From NCBI GenBank assembly GCA_046095485.1, contig JBJTJN010000027.1, positions 5,199 through 69,198 on the forward strand: a stretch of DNA of 64,000 bases, written 5' to 3'. The translations under genes were made by a program, and so were the position numbers. Below, one piece after another: positions 38,393-46,809 of the stretch. The notes beneath the pieces were generated by a model. The model was not told the origin of the DNA. It was given only the letters and a program-made list of their open reading frames with translations, and searched no databases. Position 1 is the stretch's first letter, and every line of letters starts with the position of its first letter. The DNA is from SYFI01 sp046095485. Lineage in GTDB: Bacteria > Actinomycetota > Thermoleophilia > Miltoncostaeales > Miltoncostaeaceae.

Positions 38393-39205
38393 GTGCCACC
38401 TGACACCGTGCGCGCGGCCGTGGTGCAGCTGCTGGCCGATGAGGACACCCCCCGCAACATCGCGCGGGCCGGCGAGCTGGTGCAGGCCGCGGTGGTGTCG
38501 GGCGCGCAGCTGGTGGTGCTGCCCGAGAAGTGGAACTGGTGGGGCCCGGCGTCGCGCACGGCGGATGGCGCCGAGGCGCTCGACGGGCCGTCGCTGTCGG
38601 CTGCCCGGGCGTGGGCGCGTGAGCTCGGGGTGTTCGTGCTGGCGGGCAGCGTGCTGGAGGTCATCGGCGATGGATCCCGTGCGTTCAACACCAGCGTGCT
38701 CATCGCGCCCGACGGCCGCGATACGGCCATCTACCGCAAGGTGCACCTGTTCGACGTCACCGTGGACGGCCACCAGTACCGGGAGTCGGACGCCGTGGAG
38801 CCCGGCGAGTCGCTGGCGCTGGGCGAGGCGGCGGGGCTGCGGCTTGGCCTCAGCGTCTGTTACGACCTGCGCTTCCCCGAGCTCTACCGGTCGCTTACGG
38901 CATCGGGCGCCATGGCGCTGGCGGTGCCCGCCAACTTCACCGTGCCCACCGGGGCAGCCCACTGGCAGGTGCTGCTGCGCGCGCGGGCGATCGAGGACCA
39001 GTGCTTCGTGCTGGCGGCGGGGCAGTGCGGCGAGCACGCCACGGGCGAGGGTGCATGGGGGCACTCGATGATCGTCGACCCCTGGGGCACGGCGCTGGCC
39101 GAGGTGCCGGACGGCGAGGGCTTCGCGTGCGCCGATCTCGACCTGGCCGAGCAGGCGCGGCTGCGGGCCGCCCTTCCCGCGCTCTCGCACCGGCGCCTGC
39201 CCTAG
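38393..39205 (+). CDS. Carbon-nitrogen hydrolase (Nit2/omega-amidase-like)
   Basis: A 270-residue nitrilase-superfamily amidase. The catalytic triad is visible: Glu in VLPEKWNW, Lys in YRKVHLFDV and Cys in SVCYDLRFPELYR. The pattern fits the Nit2/YafV branch, which hydrolyses alpha-ketoglutaramate or related amides, or acts as a deaminated-glutathione amidase. GTG start. Its stop shares a base with the next gene (TAGTG). Confidence 0.9.
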   Translation: MPPDTVRAAVVQLLADEDTPRNIARAGELVQAAVVSGAQLVVLPEKWNWWGPASRTADGAEALDGPSLSAARAWARELGVFVLAGSVLEVIGDGSRAFNTSVLIAPDGRDTAIYRKVHLFDVTVDGHQYRESDAVEPGESLALGEAAGLRLGLSVCYDLRFPELYRSLTASGAMALAVPANFTVPTGAAHWQVLLRARAIEDQCFVLAAGQCGEHATGEGAWGHSMIVDPWGTALAEVPDGEGFACADLDLAEQARLRAALPALSHRRLP

Positions 39206-40599
39206 TGTCCCGCGCCGTGGAGCGACCCAAGCGCGGCGACGAGATCGATGTGACCGTGGACGACCTGGCCTTCGGCGGCCGGGGCGTTTCGCGCGCCGAT
39301 GGCTTCGTGGTGTTCACGCCCGACACCGCTCCGGGTGACCGCGCCCGGGTGCGTCTTCGCAAGGTGCGCCGGCGCTTCGGCGAGGCCGACCTGGTGGAGG
39401 TGCTCTCGCCGGGGCCGGGGCGCATCGCCCCGCCGTGCGCCTTCGTGCCCGAGTGCGGCGGGTGCCGGCTGCAGCAGGTGGACTACGACGTGGTGCTCGA
39501 CGCCAAGCGACGGCAGGTGGCCGAGCACCTGGCGCGCATCGGCGGGCTGGACGACGTGGACGTGCGCCCGGCCGACCCGGCAATCGAGCACTTCGGGTAT
39601 CGCAACAAGATGGAGTACTCGGCCGCACCGGGGCCGGATGGCGAGATGCGCCTGGGGTTCCACCGCCGCGGCCGGTGGGATGAGGTGGTGGACATCAGCC
39701 CCTGCCTGCTGGCCACGTCCGCCGGCAACGTGGCCCGTGAGGCCGTGCGGGCGTGGGCGGTGGACGAGCGGCTCGCGCCGTATGACCAGCGCGCGCAGGT
39801 GGGGGTGCTGCGCCACGTGGTGGTGCGCGAAGGGGTGCTCACGGGCCAGGTGCTGGTGACGGTGGTCACCGCGCCGGGTCCCGATGAGGCGGTGGACCGG
39901 CTGGCCGACCGCCTGCCGGCGCAGGTGCCCGGGCTGGTGGGCATCGTGCATGCGGTAAACGACGGGATGTCCGAGGTGACCGGCGGGCTGCCCAGCCGCA
40001 CCGTGTGGGGGCAGGACTGGTTCGAGGAGGCCGTGGAGGTGGAGCCGCGTCGGCCGGTGACCCTGCGCCTCTCAGCCGGGTCGTTCTTCCAGACCAACTC
40101 GCGCATGACCGGCCACCTCTACCGCCGCGCGGCCGAGGCCGCGGGGCTCACGGGCGGCGAGGTGCTGTACGACCTCTTCGCCGGCGTGGGCAGCATCGGC
40201 GTAGCCCTGGGCGCGCTGAGCAAGCACGTGGTGGCCATCGAGCTGATGCCCGAGGCGGTGGAGGATGCCCGCGGCAACGCCGAGCGCAACGGCATCGCCA
40301 ACCACACGGCCATGGCCGGCGACGTGCGCGTGGTGCTGCGCGAGAACCGCGGTCAGCTGCCCGAGCCCGACGTGGCGATCGTCGATCCTCCGCGCGCGGG
40401 CCTGTCAGGCGGCGCCTGCCGGCGGATCCTCGAGCTGGCGCCCGAGACCCTGGTGTATGTGTCGTGCCAGCCCGCCACCTTCGCCGACAACGCGAAGCGG
40501 TTCGTGGACGGCGGCTACCGCCTGGAGTGGGTGCAGCCGGTGGACATGTTCCCGCAGACGCCCCACATCGAGGCCGTCGCCCGCTTCACGCGCGCGTAG
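39205..40599 (+). CDS. rlmD: 23S rRNA (uracil-5-)-methyltransferase RlmD/TrmA family
   Basis: A 464-residue SAM-dependent methylase. Order: N-terminal TRAM domain (RGDEIDVTVDDLAFGGRGVSR), an iron-sulfur site (CAFVPECGGCRLQQ plus Cys in DISPCLLA), central domain, then the Rossmann domain with FFQTNSRM, YDLFAGVGSIGVAL, VDPPRAGLSGG and the catalytic Cys in YVSCQPATFADN. The start is GTG 39205, overlapping the nitrilase stop, or GTG 39217; both precede TRAM. RlmD (U1939), RlmC or TrmA specificity is not separable by eye. Confidence 0.88.
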   Translation: MSRAVERPKRGDEIDVTVDDLAFGGRGVSRADGFVVFTPDTAPGDRARVRLRKVRRRFGEADLVEVLSPGPGRIAPPCAFVPECGGCRLQQVDYDVVLDAKRRQVAEHLARIGGLDDVDVRPADPAIEHFGYRNKMEYSAAPGPDGEMRLGFHRRGRWDEVVDISPCLLATSAGNVAREAVRAWAVDERLAPYDQRAQVGVLRHVVVREGVLTGQVLVTVVTAPGPDEAVDRLADRLPAQVPGLVGIVHAVNDGMSEVTGGLPSRTVWGQDWFEEAVEVEPRRPVTLRLSAGSFFQTNSRMTGHLYRRAAEAAGLTGGEVLYDLFAGVGSIGVALGALSKHVVAIELMPEAVEDARGNAERNGIANHTAMAGDVRVVLRENRGQLPEPDVAIVDPPRAGLSGGACRRILELAPETLVYVSCQPATFADNAKRFVDGGYRLEWVQPVDMFPQTPHIEAVARFTRA

Positions 40600-40601
40600 G
40601 G

Positions 40602-40616
40602 GCCGCAGGTTGCGGC
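40602..40616. terminator. Small hairpin between convergent genes
   Basis: Stem GCCGCA / TGCGGC with loop GGT, two bases after the methylase stop. Weak; may act for both strands. Confidence 0.35.
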
Positions 40617-40640
40617 GCCCTACGCGCGAGATCGGTCGGG

Positions 40641-41492
40641 TCAGTTGGTAGCCGACTGGTTGGCCGCGTCGGCGCCCGCCTGGAGCTCCTCGGACAGCGT
40701 GCCGTCGGCCAGGTCGTCATACACCTTGTTGCACGCCTCGACGTCCTTGGTCTGGAAGCCCACGCCGAACCACGTCTGCCGCTGCTCGGCGGTGCCGTGG
40801 TCGAAGGTCTCGGGGTCTGCCTGCTCCCCGACGCTCTCCGACAGCTTGTCGTCGCCGATCTTCTCGAGGGTGGTGAGCACCTCGTCGAGGTCGCCGGGCT
40901 CGAGGCGCTTCTCGTCGTCCACGGACGACATCCACGCGCCCATCAGGCAGTCGGCGTGCAGCTCGTTGGCCACCGACAGCAGGTTGGCGATGTCGGGGGC
41001 GTCGGCCTGCGCCCCGGAGACGGCCTCACCCACGCCGGCGAGCTCCTGGATGTGGTGCCCGAACTCGTGGCCGATGACGGCAGCCACGGCGGCGTCGTTG
41101 TTCAGGTCCTCATCGGCGCCGATGATCTCGTCGCGGAAGAAGGCGACGGGCAGCACCATGGTGTTGTCGGCACCGCAGTAGGCGGGCCCGACCTCGGTGG
41201 CGTCGATGGTGCCGCACGCGGTCTCGGCGGACTGCTCGGGCACCTTCACCACGGCGTTCTTCCACCCGTCGCCCCAGTCGGCGGCCCAGTAGGCGTTGAG
41301 CTCCTCGCCGACGTCCTTCATGAAGGTGGCGAGGTTGCCGTCGGCGCTGGACCCCGCGGTGGTGTCCGCGGACGCGGCGGTCTCGGCAGCGGCGTCCGGG
41401 GACGATGCGGAGTCGGACGAGCCGCACCCGGCGACGGTGATGGCGAGGGCGGCAGCAGAGGCCGCGGCGAGGAGGCGCAGGGATGTTTTCAT
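40641..41492 (-). CDS. Lipoprotein zinc metallopeptidase (YpfJ-like, COG2321 type)
   Basis: A 283-residue protein with a lipoprotein signal (SLRLLAAASAAALAITVAGCGSS, lipobox AGC at residue about 23) and an Ala/Ser/Asp-rich linker. The peptidase core has the zinc motif HEFGHHIQE (residue about 142) with a downstream third-ligand region NELHADCLMGAW, then DHGTAEQRQTWFGVGFQ, characteristic of this neutral zinc metallopeptidase family. Likely anchored on the outer face of the membrane. Physiological substrate unknown. Confidence 0.88.
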   Translation of the reverse strand: MKTSLRLLAAASAAALAITVAGCGSSDSASSPDAAAETAASADTTAGSSADGNLATFMKDVGEELNAYWAADWGDGWKNAVVKVPEQSAETACGTIDATEVGPAYCGADNTMVLPVAFFRDEIIGADEDLNNDAAVAAVIGHEFGHHIQELAGVGEAVSGAQADAPDIANLLSVANELHADCLMGAWMSSVDDEKRLEPGDLDEVLTTLEKIGDDKLSESVGEQADPETFDHGTAEQRQTWFGVGFQTKDVEACNKVYDDLADGTLSEELQAGADAANQSATN

Positions 41493-41556
41493 GAGTTGAG
41501 CATGCCCGATAGGCGCGGCCCACGCCCGGAGTACGGTGGGCGGCCCGCCGGCGCCG

Positions 41557-42204
41557 CTACCAGGGGGGTTCGGCCGCGTACCAGTCGCCGAGGGCCCGGA
41601 AGGCGGCCCAGAACCGGCGCTTGGCGTCCTGCTCGTCGAGGGAGTCGTCGATGTCCGGGGTGACCAGCGCCTCGATGGAGGGAGTCCAGCGGGTGACCAC
41701 GCCCTGCTCCACGGGCAGGGGCTCGGCCATGGGGAACTTCAGGGCGTCCACGGCGCCGATGCTGCGGTCGCCCATCACCACGATGAGGCGCGGGCGCACG
41801 ATGCGGATCTCCTCGGCCAGCCACTCGAGCTCGTCGCCCATGGGCCCCGACGGGTCGGCGTGCGGGCACTTGAGCACGAGGGTGCCGTAGAGGGCGGAGG
41901 GGTCCACCTGCAGGCGCTCCACGCTGCGGCGCACGGCCTCGCCCGATCGCCCGTAGAACGACACGCCCTCCTGTCGCTCCGAGAGCGACGACTGCCACTT
42001 GATGAGCATGATGTCCGCGGTGGGCGATCCCGATGCCTTCACCGGGAACGTGCCCGAGGCCGCGCAGCCCATGCAGGCGTCCATGCGCTCCTCGAGCAGG
42101 TGCATCTCACGGATCGCCCGATCGAGGTAGGCGTCCTCGATGCGCGGGACGGACCGTCCCTCGTCGGGACCGGGCTCGGGAGTGGCGGGTGACTCGGCGC
42201 TCAT
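41557..42204 (-). CDS. Degenerate uracil-DNA glycosylase superfamily protein
   Basis: A 215-residue protein with the layout of iron-sulfur UDGs (families 4/5). CMGCAASGTFPV near residue 44 supplies the first Cys pair. YGRSGEAV, LVLKCPHADPSG and RPRLIVVMGDRSIGAV follow in the usual order. The catalytic GEAPG-type loop is replaced by IKWQSSLSE. The HPS loop near the C-terminus reads TPS (VVTRWTPSIEAL). The fourth cluster Cys expected in the helix after KCP is absent. Either the enzyme has changed chemistry or it is a non-catalytic DNA binder. ATG start. Confidence 0.7.
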   Translation of the reverse strand: MSAESPATPEPGPDEGRSVPRIEDAYLDRAIREMHLLEERMDACMGCAASGTFPVKASGSPTADIMLIKWQSSLSERQEGVSFYGRSGEAVRRSVERLQVDPSALYGTLVLKCPHADPSGPMGDELEWLAEEIRIVRPRLIVVMGDRSIGAVDALKFPMAEPLPVEQGVVTRWTPSIEALVTPDIDDSLDEQDAKRRFWAAFRALGDWYAAEPPW

Positions 42205-42270
42205 CAGCGCATGACGTTTCGTGGTGCCCGCATGCGGTTCCTCCCCGGAGCCCGCAGCGAGCGTTGCAAC

Positions 42271-44088
42271 CTAGGCGTCCTGCTGCGACGCGCGGCGCGA
42301 GGAACGCGCGCTCCGGCCGCGAAGGCCGCGGCGCCTGCGCACCGGGCGGGCGTCGCCCAGCGCGGCCAGGAACTCCTCGGGCCCGGCGAAGGGCCGCATG
42401 AGCATGCCGGCCGTGCCCATCTCGGCGGGGGCCGCCGCGGCGCTTCCGGCGGTCACCACCAGGCCCGCGCGCTGCAACAGCAGGGCGGCGTCGGTGGCCT
42501 GTGCGGCGGGGTGCGCGGGCGTGAGCCCCTCGTGGCAGTCGATCAGGTGCTGCGCGGCGCGCAGCGATTCGGCGGGCGGCGCGATGGCGGAGTCGGGGTG
42601 GGGGATCACCGTGATGCCCCCCTGGTCGCGCACCCGTCGCAGGGAGTCGTCGAGCGACAGGCCGTCGGGCACCGAGTGCGTGAGGAACAGCCCCACGATC
42701 ACGCCCTCGCGGGTGTCGATCTCCTGCCCCACGATCACCCGCACGCGCTCGGGCGCCGCGCGGTGCACCTCGAGCGCCGGCTCGATGCCGCCCGGCGCGG
42801 CGACCGCCACCACGCGGATGTCGCGCTCCACGGCCGTGGCCACGATCTCGCGCGGCCCCAGGCCGGGGCCGGTGCGCACGCGAAGATCGGCGAACACCGG
42901 CGGCTCGGCGCCCGCGGCGGCCGCCTCTGCGGGGCGGGCCACCACGCCGCGGTAGAGCTGGTCGAGGTCTGCGGCCACGTCATCCCAGGTGCGCGCGCGC
43001 CCCCGGGCCTCGGCCGCCGCGCCGAACAGCGCCACGCGCGCCGGGTTGGCGAGGCACGACGCCACGGCATCGGCCCAGGCATCGGCGTTGAACGGCGGCA
43101 GGGTCATGCCGGCGTCGGTGCCGAGGGCATCATCCGCATCGGCGCAGCGCGCGGCGAGTACGCACATCCCCGTGGCCATCGCCTCGCGCAGCACCGGGCT
43201 GCCGGACTCCTCATCGGTGGGGAACAGCGCAATGCGACCGGTGCGCAGCGCCTCGGCGCGGCTGGCCGCGCCGGCGTCGGGCACCACCGTCACCCGGTCG
43301 CGCAGGGCCTTGGGCACCGCCGCCCGCGTGCGCTGGGGTGCATCCGGCGGGCCGATGACGGTGATGGGTCCGGTCTGCGCGGGGTCGGTGCCCACCAGCG
43401 CGCGCAGCACGAACCGCAGGCCGGTGCGGTCGCGGTCGCGCGCCACCACCACGATGCCGGGATGATCGGCCGGCGGGCCGAACAGGGCGGGGTCGAGCCC
43501 CTCGGGCACCACCTCGTATTCACCCGGCAGCACGCCCGCCAGCACGTGGCGCGCGGCGGGGGAGAGCGCGATGCGAAGATCGGCCTGCGCCAGGGCGCGA
43601 TCCACCAGCGGGCGCACGAAGGCCACGCCGGCAAGAGGCGCGGTGCGATGGAAGGTGACCGCCCGGATTCCGGTGGCGTGGCGAAGCGCGGCCAGCGCAG
43701 GAGAGGGGGCGAGTGGCTCGTGCAGGTGGGCCACGTCGAAGCCGCCCAGGCCCAGGGCGATCTCGAGCCCCGATGCCGACTCGATGGGCCCGCCGAGGCG
43801 TCGACCTGTGCCCTTGGTGCTCTTGCGGATGGCCCGGGAGGTGGCCACCAGCAGGGGCGGCCCGCCGGGCTCGGCAGCCACGGCGTCGGCGTCGCCGGCC
43901 TCCAGCGCCTCGATGCGCCGCCTGCCGGCGTCTGCTGCCTGGCGGCCCTTGCCGGGCGCGAGGATCGTCACCGCATGGCCGCGGCGCGCGAGGGCCTCGG
44001 CCTCGGCGGCCACGGCGTGCCCCACGTCGTCCCCGGGAGGGAACGCGTGGGGCGATACCAGGGCGATCCTGAGCGGTGAGTCGCTCAC
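42271..44088 (-). CDS. PimA-like GT4 glycosyltransferase fused to a PHP domain
   Basis: A 605-residue two-domain protein. Residues about 1-385 form a GT-B glycosyltransferase: RIALVSPHAFPPGDDVGH at the N-terminus, FDVAHLHEPLAPSPALAAL, VTFHRT, IALSPAARHVLAG, VVPEGLDPALF and ESGSPVLREAMATG, closely paralleling mannosyltransferase PimA. Residues about 400-575 match a PHP-type domain (VIVGQEIDTREGVIVGLFL, RRVRDQGGITVIPHPDS). Its first metal motif reads DLRVRT instead of DLHxHT, and TDH is replaced by AAP. The end is basic (RRRRGLRGRSARSSRR). GTG 44088 avoids overlap with ino1. It lies directly downstream of ino1 and the phospholipid synthase, so PI glycosylation is a reasonable inference. Confidence 0.8.
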   Translation of the reverse strand: MSDSPLRIALVSPHAFPPGDDVGHAVAAEAEALARRGHAVTILAPGKGRQAADAGRRRIEALEAGDADAVAAEPGGPPLLVATSRAIRKSTKGTGRRLGGPIESASGLEIALGLGGFDVAHLHEPLAPSPALAALRHATGIRAVTFHRTAPLAGVAFVRPLVDRALAQADLRIALSPAARHVLAGVLPGEYEVVPEGLDPALFGPPADHPGIVVVARDRDRTGLRFVLRALVGTDPAQTGPITVIGPPDAPQRTRAAVPKALRDRVTVVPDAGAASRAEALRTGRIALFPTDEESGSPVLREAMATGMCVLAARCADADDALGTDAGMTLPPFNADAWADAVASCLANPARVALFGAAAEARGRARTWDDVAADLDQLYRGVVARPAEAAAAGAEPPVFADLRVRTGPGLGPREIVATAVERDIRVVAVAAPGGIEPALEVHRAAPERVRVIVGQEIDTREGVIVGLFLTHSVPDGLSLDDSLRRVRDQGGITVIPHPDSAIAPPAESLRAAQHLIDCHEGLTPAHPAAQATDAALLLQRAGLVVTAGSAAAAPAEMGTAGMLMRPFAGPEEFLAALGDARPVRRRRGLRGRSARSSRRASQQDA

Positions 44089-44101
44089 CGCGTCACCGTG
44101 C

Positions 44102-45196
44102 CTACTTCGGCAGGGCGGCGTCGCTCTCGCCGCTGATGAATTCCTCGGTGAGCTCGCGGGCGACGTCATCCGGGTGCTGGATGGGCGGGCTCTTCATGAA
44201 GTACGACGACGGGCCCTCGAGCGTGCCCGAGATGCCGCGGTCCATGGCCAGCTTGCAGCAGCGCACGGCGTCGATGACCACGCCGGCCGAGTTCGGGGAG
44301 TCCCACACCTCGAGCTTGAGCTCGATGTTGAGGGGAACGTCGCCGAACGCCTGGCCCTCGAGGCGGATATGCGCCCACTTGCGATCGGTGAGCCACGGCA
44401 CGTAGTCGCTCGGCCCGATGTGGATGTCCTTGGGGTCCATCTCGTAGTCGAGCATCGAGGTGACGGCGTTGGTCTTGCTGATCTTCTTGCTCTCGAGGCG
44501 CTCGCGCTCGAGCATGTTGAGGAAGTCCGTGTTGCCGCCGAAGTTGAGCTGCGTGGTGTGCTTGAGGCGCACGCCACGCTCGCGCATGAGGCGCGTGAGC
44601 TGCCGGTGCACGATGGTGGCGCCCACCTGGCTCTTGATGTCGTCGCCCACGATGGGCGCGCCGGCCTCGCGGAAGCGCTCCTGCCAGTAGTGCTCGCGGC
44701 CGATGAATACCGGCACGCAGTTCACGAACCCGCAGCCCGCGGCCAGGATGTGCTCCACGTACCACTTGGTGGCCTGCTCGGATCCCACCGGCAGGTACGA
44801 CACCACCACGTCGGTCTTGGTGCTCTTGAGCAGCCCGGTGATGTCGGCGGTCTCGCCGGGGGCCTTCTCGATGACCTCCGACAGGTACTTGCCCAGGCCA
44901 TCGTGGGTCATGCCGCGCGCCACGTGAACGCCCGTCTCGGGGACGTCCGAGAACTTGATGGTGTTGTTGGGCTCGGTGAAGATGGCGTCGGCCAGGTCGA
45001 GCCCCACCTTGTTGACGTCGATGTCGATGGCCGCGGTGAAGTTGATGTCCTTCACGTGGTAGCCGCCCAGTACCGAGTGCATGAGCCCCGGGACGAAGTC
45101 GTCCTTGCCGGCGTCCTTGTAGTACTGCACGCCCTGGACGAACGACGAGGCGCAGTTGCCCACGCCGATGATGGCCACGTTGACCGACTTGCTCAC
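44102..45196 (-). CDS. ino1: Inositol-3-phosphate synthase
   Basis: A 364-residue actinobacterial-type enzyme converting glucose 6-phosphate to L-myo-inositol 1(3)-phosphate with NAD+. The Rossmann motif IIGVGNCASSFVQG lies at the N-terminus. Catalytic-region segments are SYLPVGSEQATKWY, CVPVFI, DDIKSQVGATI and LNFGGNTDFLNM. The GTG at 45196 has GGGGGAGA upstream and begins just before the Rossmann strand; the open frame extends 17 codons further. Inositol made here feeds phosphatidylinositol (neighbouring gene) and possibly mycothiol. Confidence 0.95.
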   Translation of the reverse strand: MSKSVNVAIIGVGNCASSFVQGVQYYKDAGKDDFVPGLMHSVLGGYHVKDINFTAAIDIDVNKVGLDLADAIFTEPNNTIKFSDVPETGVHVARGMTHDGLGKYLSEVIEKAPGETADITGLLKSTKTDVVVSYLPVGSEQATKWYVEHILAAGCGFVNCVPVFIGREHYWQERFREAGAPIVGDDIKSQVGATIVHRQLTRLMRERGVRLKHTTQLNFGGNTDFLNMLERERLESKKISKTNAVTSMLDYEMDPKDIHIGPSDYVPWLTDRKWAHIRLEGQAFGDVPLNIELKLEVWDSPNSAGVVIDAVRCCKLAMDRGISGTLEGPSSYFMKSPPIQHPDDVARELTEEFISGESDAALPK

Positions 45197-45218
45197 GAGA
45201 TCGGGTCTCCCCCGTTGA

Positions 45219-45821
45219 TTACCTGGCGTCCGGGGGCCCGTCGGCATCCCGAAGCACGGAGTGTACGTAGAAAAGGCGCTGGGCGAAGGTGATGAGAGTT
45301 CCCGCGGCGAGGATGGTCATGATGACCTCGATGGAGATTCCCCAGCCGCCCAGCAGCAGCGCGAGGCCGATGAGGATCAGTCGCTCGGTGCGGCTGAACA
45401 GCCCGCCCTTGTTGGAATCGATGCCCAGCCCCTCGGCCCGCGCGCGGGTGTACGACACCAGGAACGCGCCGGTGAGCGCCAGGAAGGTCATGGCCACGGC
45501 GTAGGTGCGTCCGTCGTAGGCCATGGCGATGCCGATGCCGCCCAGCACGAGGCCCTCGCCGAAGCGGTCGAGGTTGGAGTCGAGGAACGCCCCGAATCGG
45601 GATGACTTTCCGCTGAGCCGCGCCACGGAGCCGTCGAACATGTCGCTGAAGGCCCCGATGAAGCCGAGCACGAACGCCCAGATCCAGAACTGGAAGCCGG
45701 CGAGCACGGCGGTCGCGACGCTGAGCACGAATCCGAACACCGTGATGGCGTTGGGCGTGACGCCCATGCGCACCAGGAAGCGGATGAAGGGGGCGAAGAA
45801 TCCGCGTACCCCCTCGGACAC
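45219..45821 (-). CDS. CDP-alcohol phosphatidyltransferase, probable phosphatidylinositol(-phosphate) synthase
   Basis: A 200-residue membrane enzyme. The signature D-x2-D-G-x2-A-R-x8-G-x3-D-x3-D is complete in SDMFDGSVARLSGKSSRFGAF and the following LDSNLDR. About six hydrophobic helices follow or flank it. Length and position directly upstream of ino1 argue for transfer of inositol phosphate from CDP-diacylglycerol rather than glycerol phosphate. The GTG at 45821 is the first usable start; the open frame upstream contains no start codon until it enters the divergent gene. A 5' leader of about 100 bases is implied. Confidence 0.85.
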   Translation of the reverse strand: MSEGVRGFFAPFIRFLVRMGVTPNAITVFGFVLSVATAVLAGFQFWIWAFVLGFIGAFSDMFDGSVARLSGKSSRFGAFLDSNLDRFGEGLVLGGIGIAMAYDGRTYAVAMTFLALTGAFLVSYTRARAEGLGIDSNKGGLFSRTERLILIGLALLLGGWGISIEVIMTILAAGTLITFAQRLFYVHSVLRDADGPPDAR

Positions 45822-45931
45822 GGCCTGCCGCGCGGCGGGGTTCCCGTCGGTGCGGGGGTCATCAGTGCGCGGTGAGATACGGCCCCTTCCGTGGTCAGGT
45901 GACGGCCACGCGAGGGCCGGCGGGAGGTCCG

Positions 45932-45938
45932 TAGGATA
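45932..45938. promoter_or_regulatory. Overlapping divergent -10 boxes
   Basis: TAGGAT (plus strand, 45932-45937) ends 8 bases before the ATG of the FAH gene, predicting a leaderless mRNA. The complementary reading TATCCT (minus strand, 45938-45933) would serve the phosphatidyltransferase-ino1-glycosyltransferase run. The two promoters would exclude each other. Confidence 0.4.
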
Positions 45939-45945
45939 GCGGCCG

Positions 45946-46752
45946 ATGCGCCTGTGCTCGTTCCGCGGCCCCGACGGGCCCGTTCCCGGACTGGTCGAGG
46001 GGGACGTCGTGGTGCCCCTCGCCGTGGCCGACGCCCTCGACGTCGTCCGCGGGGCAGACCCCGTGCCGGCGGGCGACGTCGTTCCGCTGTCGTCGGTGGT
46101 GCTCGAGGCTCCGGTGGTGCCGGGCAACGCCTTCGGCATCGGCCTCAACTACCGGGCCCACGCGGCGGAGACCGGCAAGGAGCCGCCCGAGGAGCCGGTG
46201 CTGTTCGCGAAGATGCGCGGCACCGTGAACCGGCCGTCCGGGCCGGTGATCCATCCCGAGTGGACGCGCCGCCTCGACTACGAGGGCGAGCTCGGGGTGG
46301 TGATCGGCCCGCGGGCGCACCGCGTGCCGGTGGATCGCGCGCTGGAGCACGTGTTCGGGTACATGGTGGTGGACGACGTCAGCGCCCGCGATCGCCAGAA
46401 GAGCGAGCCGCAGTGGATCCGCGCCAAGAGCGGGTGGGGGTTCATGCCCATGGGCCCGTGGATCACCTCGGCCGACGAGGCCGGCGACCCACAGGACATG
46501 CGCATCCGCACCTGGGTGAACGGCGAGCTGCGCCAGGACACCAGCACAGAGGACATGATCTTCACGGTGGCCGAGCTGGTGGCGTTCGCGTCGCGGGTGT
46601 TCCCGCTGGAGCCGGGTGATGTGATCACCACCGGCACGCCGCAGGGCGTGGGGGTTGGGATGGACCCCATGAGGTTCCTCCAGCCCGGGGACATCGTGCG
46701 CATCGAGATCAGCCGGCTGGGTGCGATCGAGCATGAGATCGTGCTGCCGTGA
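45946..46752 (+). CDS. Fumarylacetoacetate hydrolase family protein
   Basis: A 268-residue protein. The metal-binding Glu residues are visible in RLDYEGELGVVIG, and the core motifs GIGLNYRAHAAE, VDDVSARDRQ, KSGWGFMPMGPWI and TTGTPQGVGVGMDP are typical of FAHD1/HpcE-like acylpyruvate hydrolases, oxaloacetate decarboxylases and 2-keto-4-pentenoate-type hydrolases. Substrate not predictable. ATG start; leaderless promoter. Confidence 0.9.
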   Translation: MRLCSFRGPDGPVPGLVEGDVVVPLAVADALDVVRGADPVPAGDVVPLSSVVLEAPVVPGNAFGIGLNYRAHAAETGKEPPEEPVLFAKMRGTVNRPSGPVIHPEWTRRLDYEGELGVVIGPRAHRVPVDRALEHVFGYMVVDDVSARDRQKSEPQWIRAKSGWGFMPMGPWITSADEAGDPQDMRIRTWVNGELRQDTSTEDMIFTVAELVAFASRVFPLEPGDVITTGTPQGVGVGMDPMRFLQPGDIVRIEISRLGAIEHEIVLP

Positions 46753-46773
46753 GGGGGGCGACGTGGGGATGAC

Positions 46774-46809
46774 GCGGTGAGGATGACGCTGTGAGGACGA
46801 CGCCGTGAG
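46774..46809 (+). repeat. Tandem 14-base repeat spanning a gene start
   Basis: Two and a half near-identical units of the form GCNGTGAGGANGAC (46774-46787, 46788-46801, partial 46802-46809). Each unit has a GTGAG. The GTGs at 46777 and 46791 open five-codon frames that end in the TGTGA or GTGA of the next unit, and the third GTG (46805) starts the next gene. The stop of the FAH gene itself sits in a similar CCGTGAG. Confidence 0.6.

Noticed and set aside
46749..46772. A further mini-ORF starting at the FAH stop region
   Set aside because: It opens and closes within the gap, but does not keep the 14-base unit pattern; counted only as flanking degenerate repeat.
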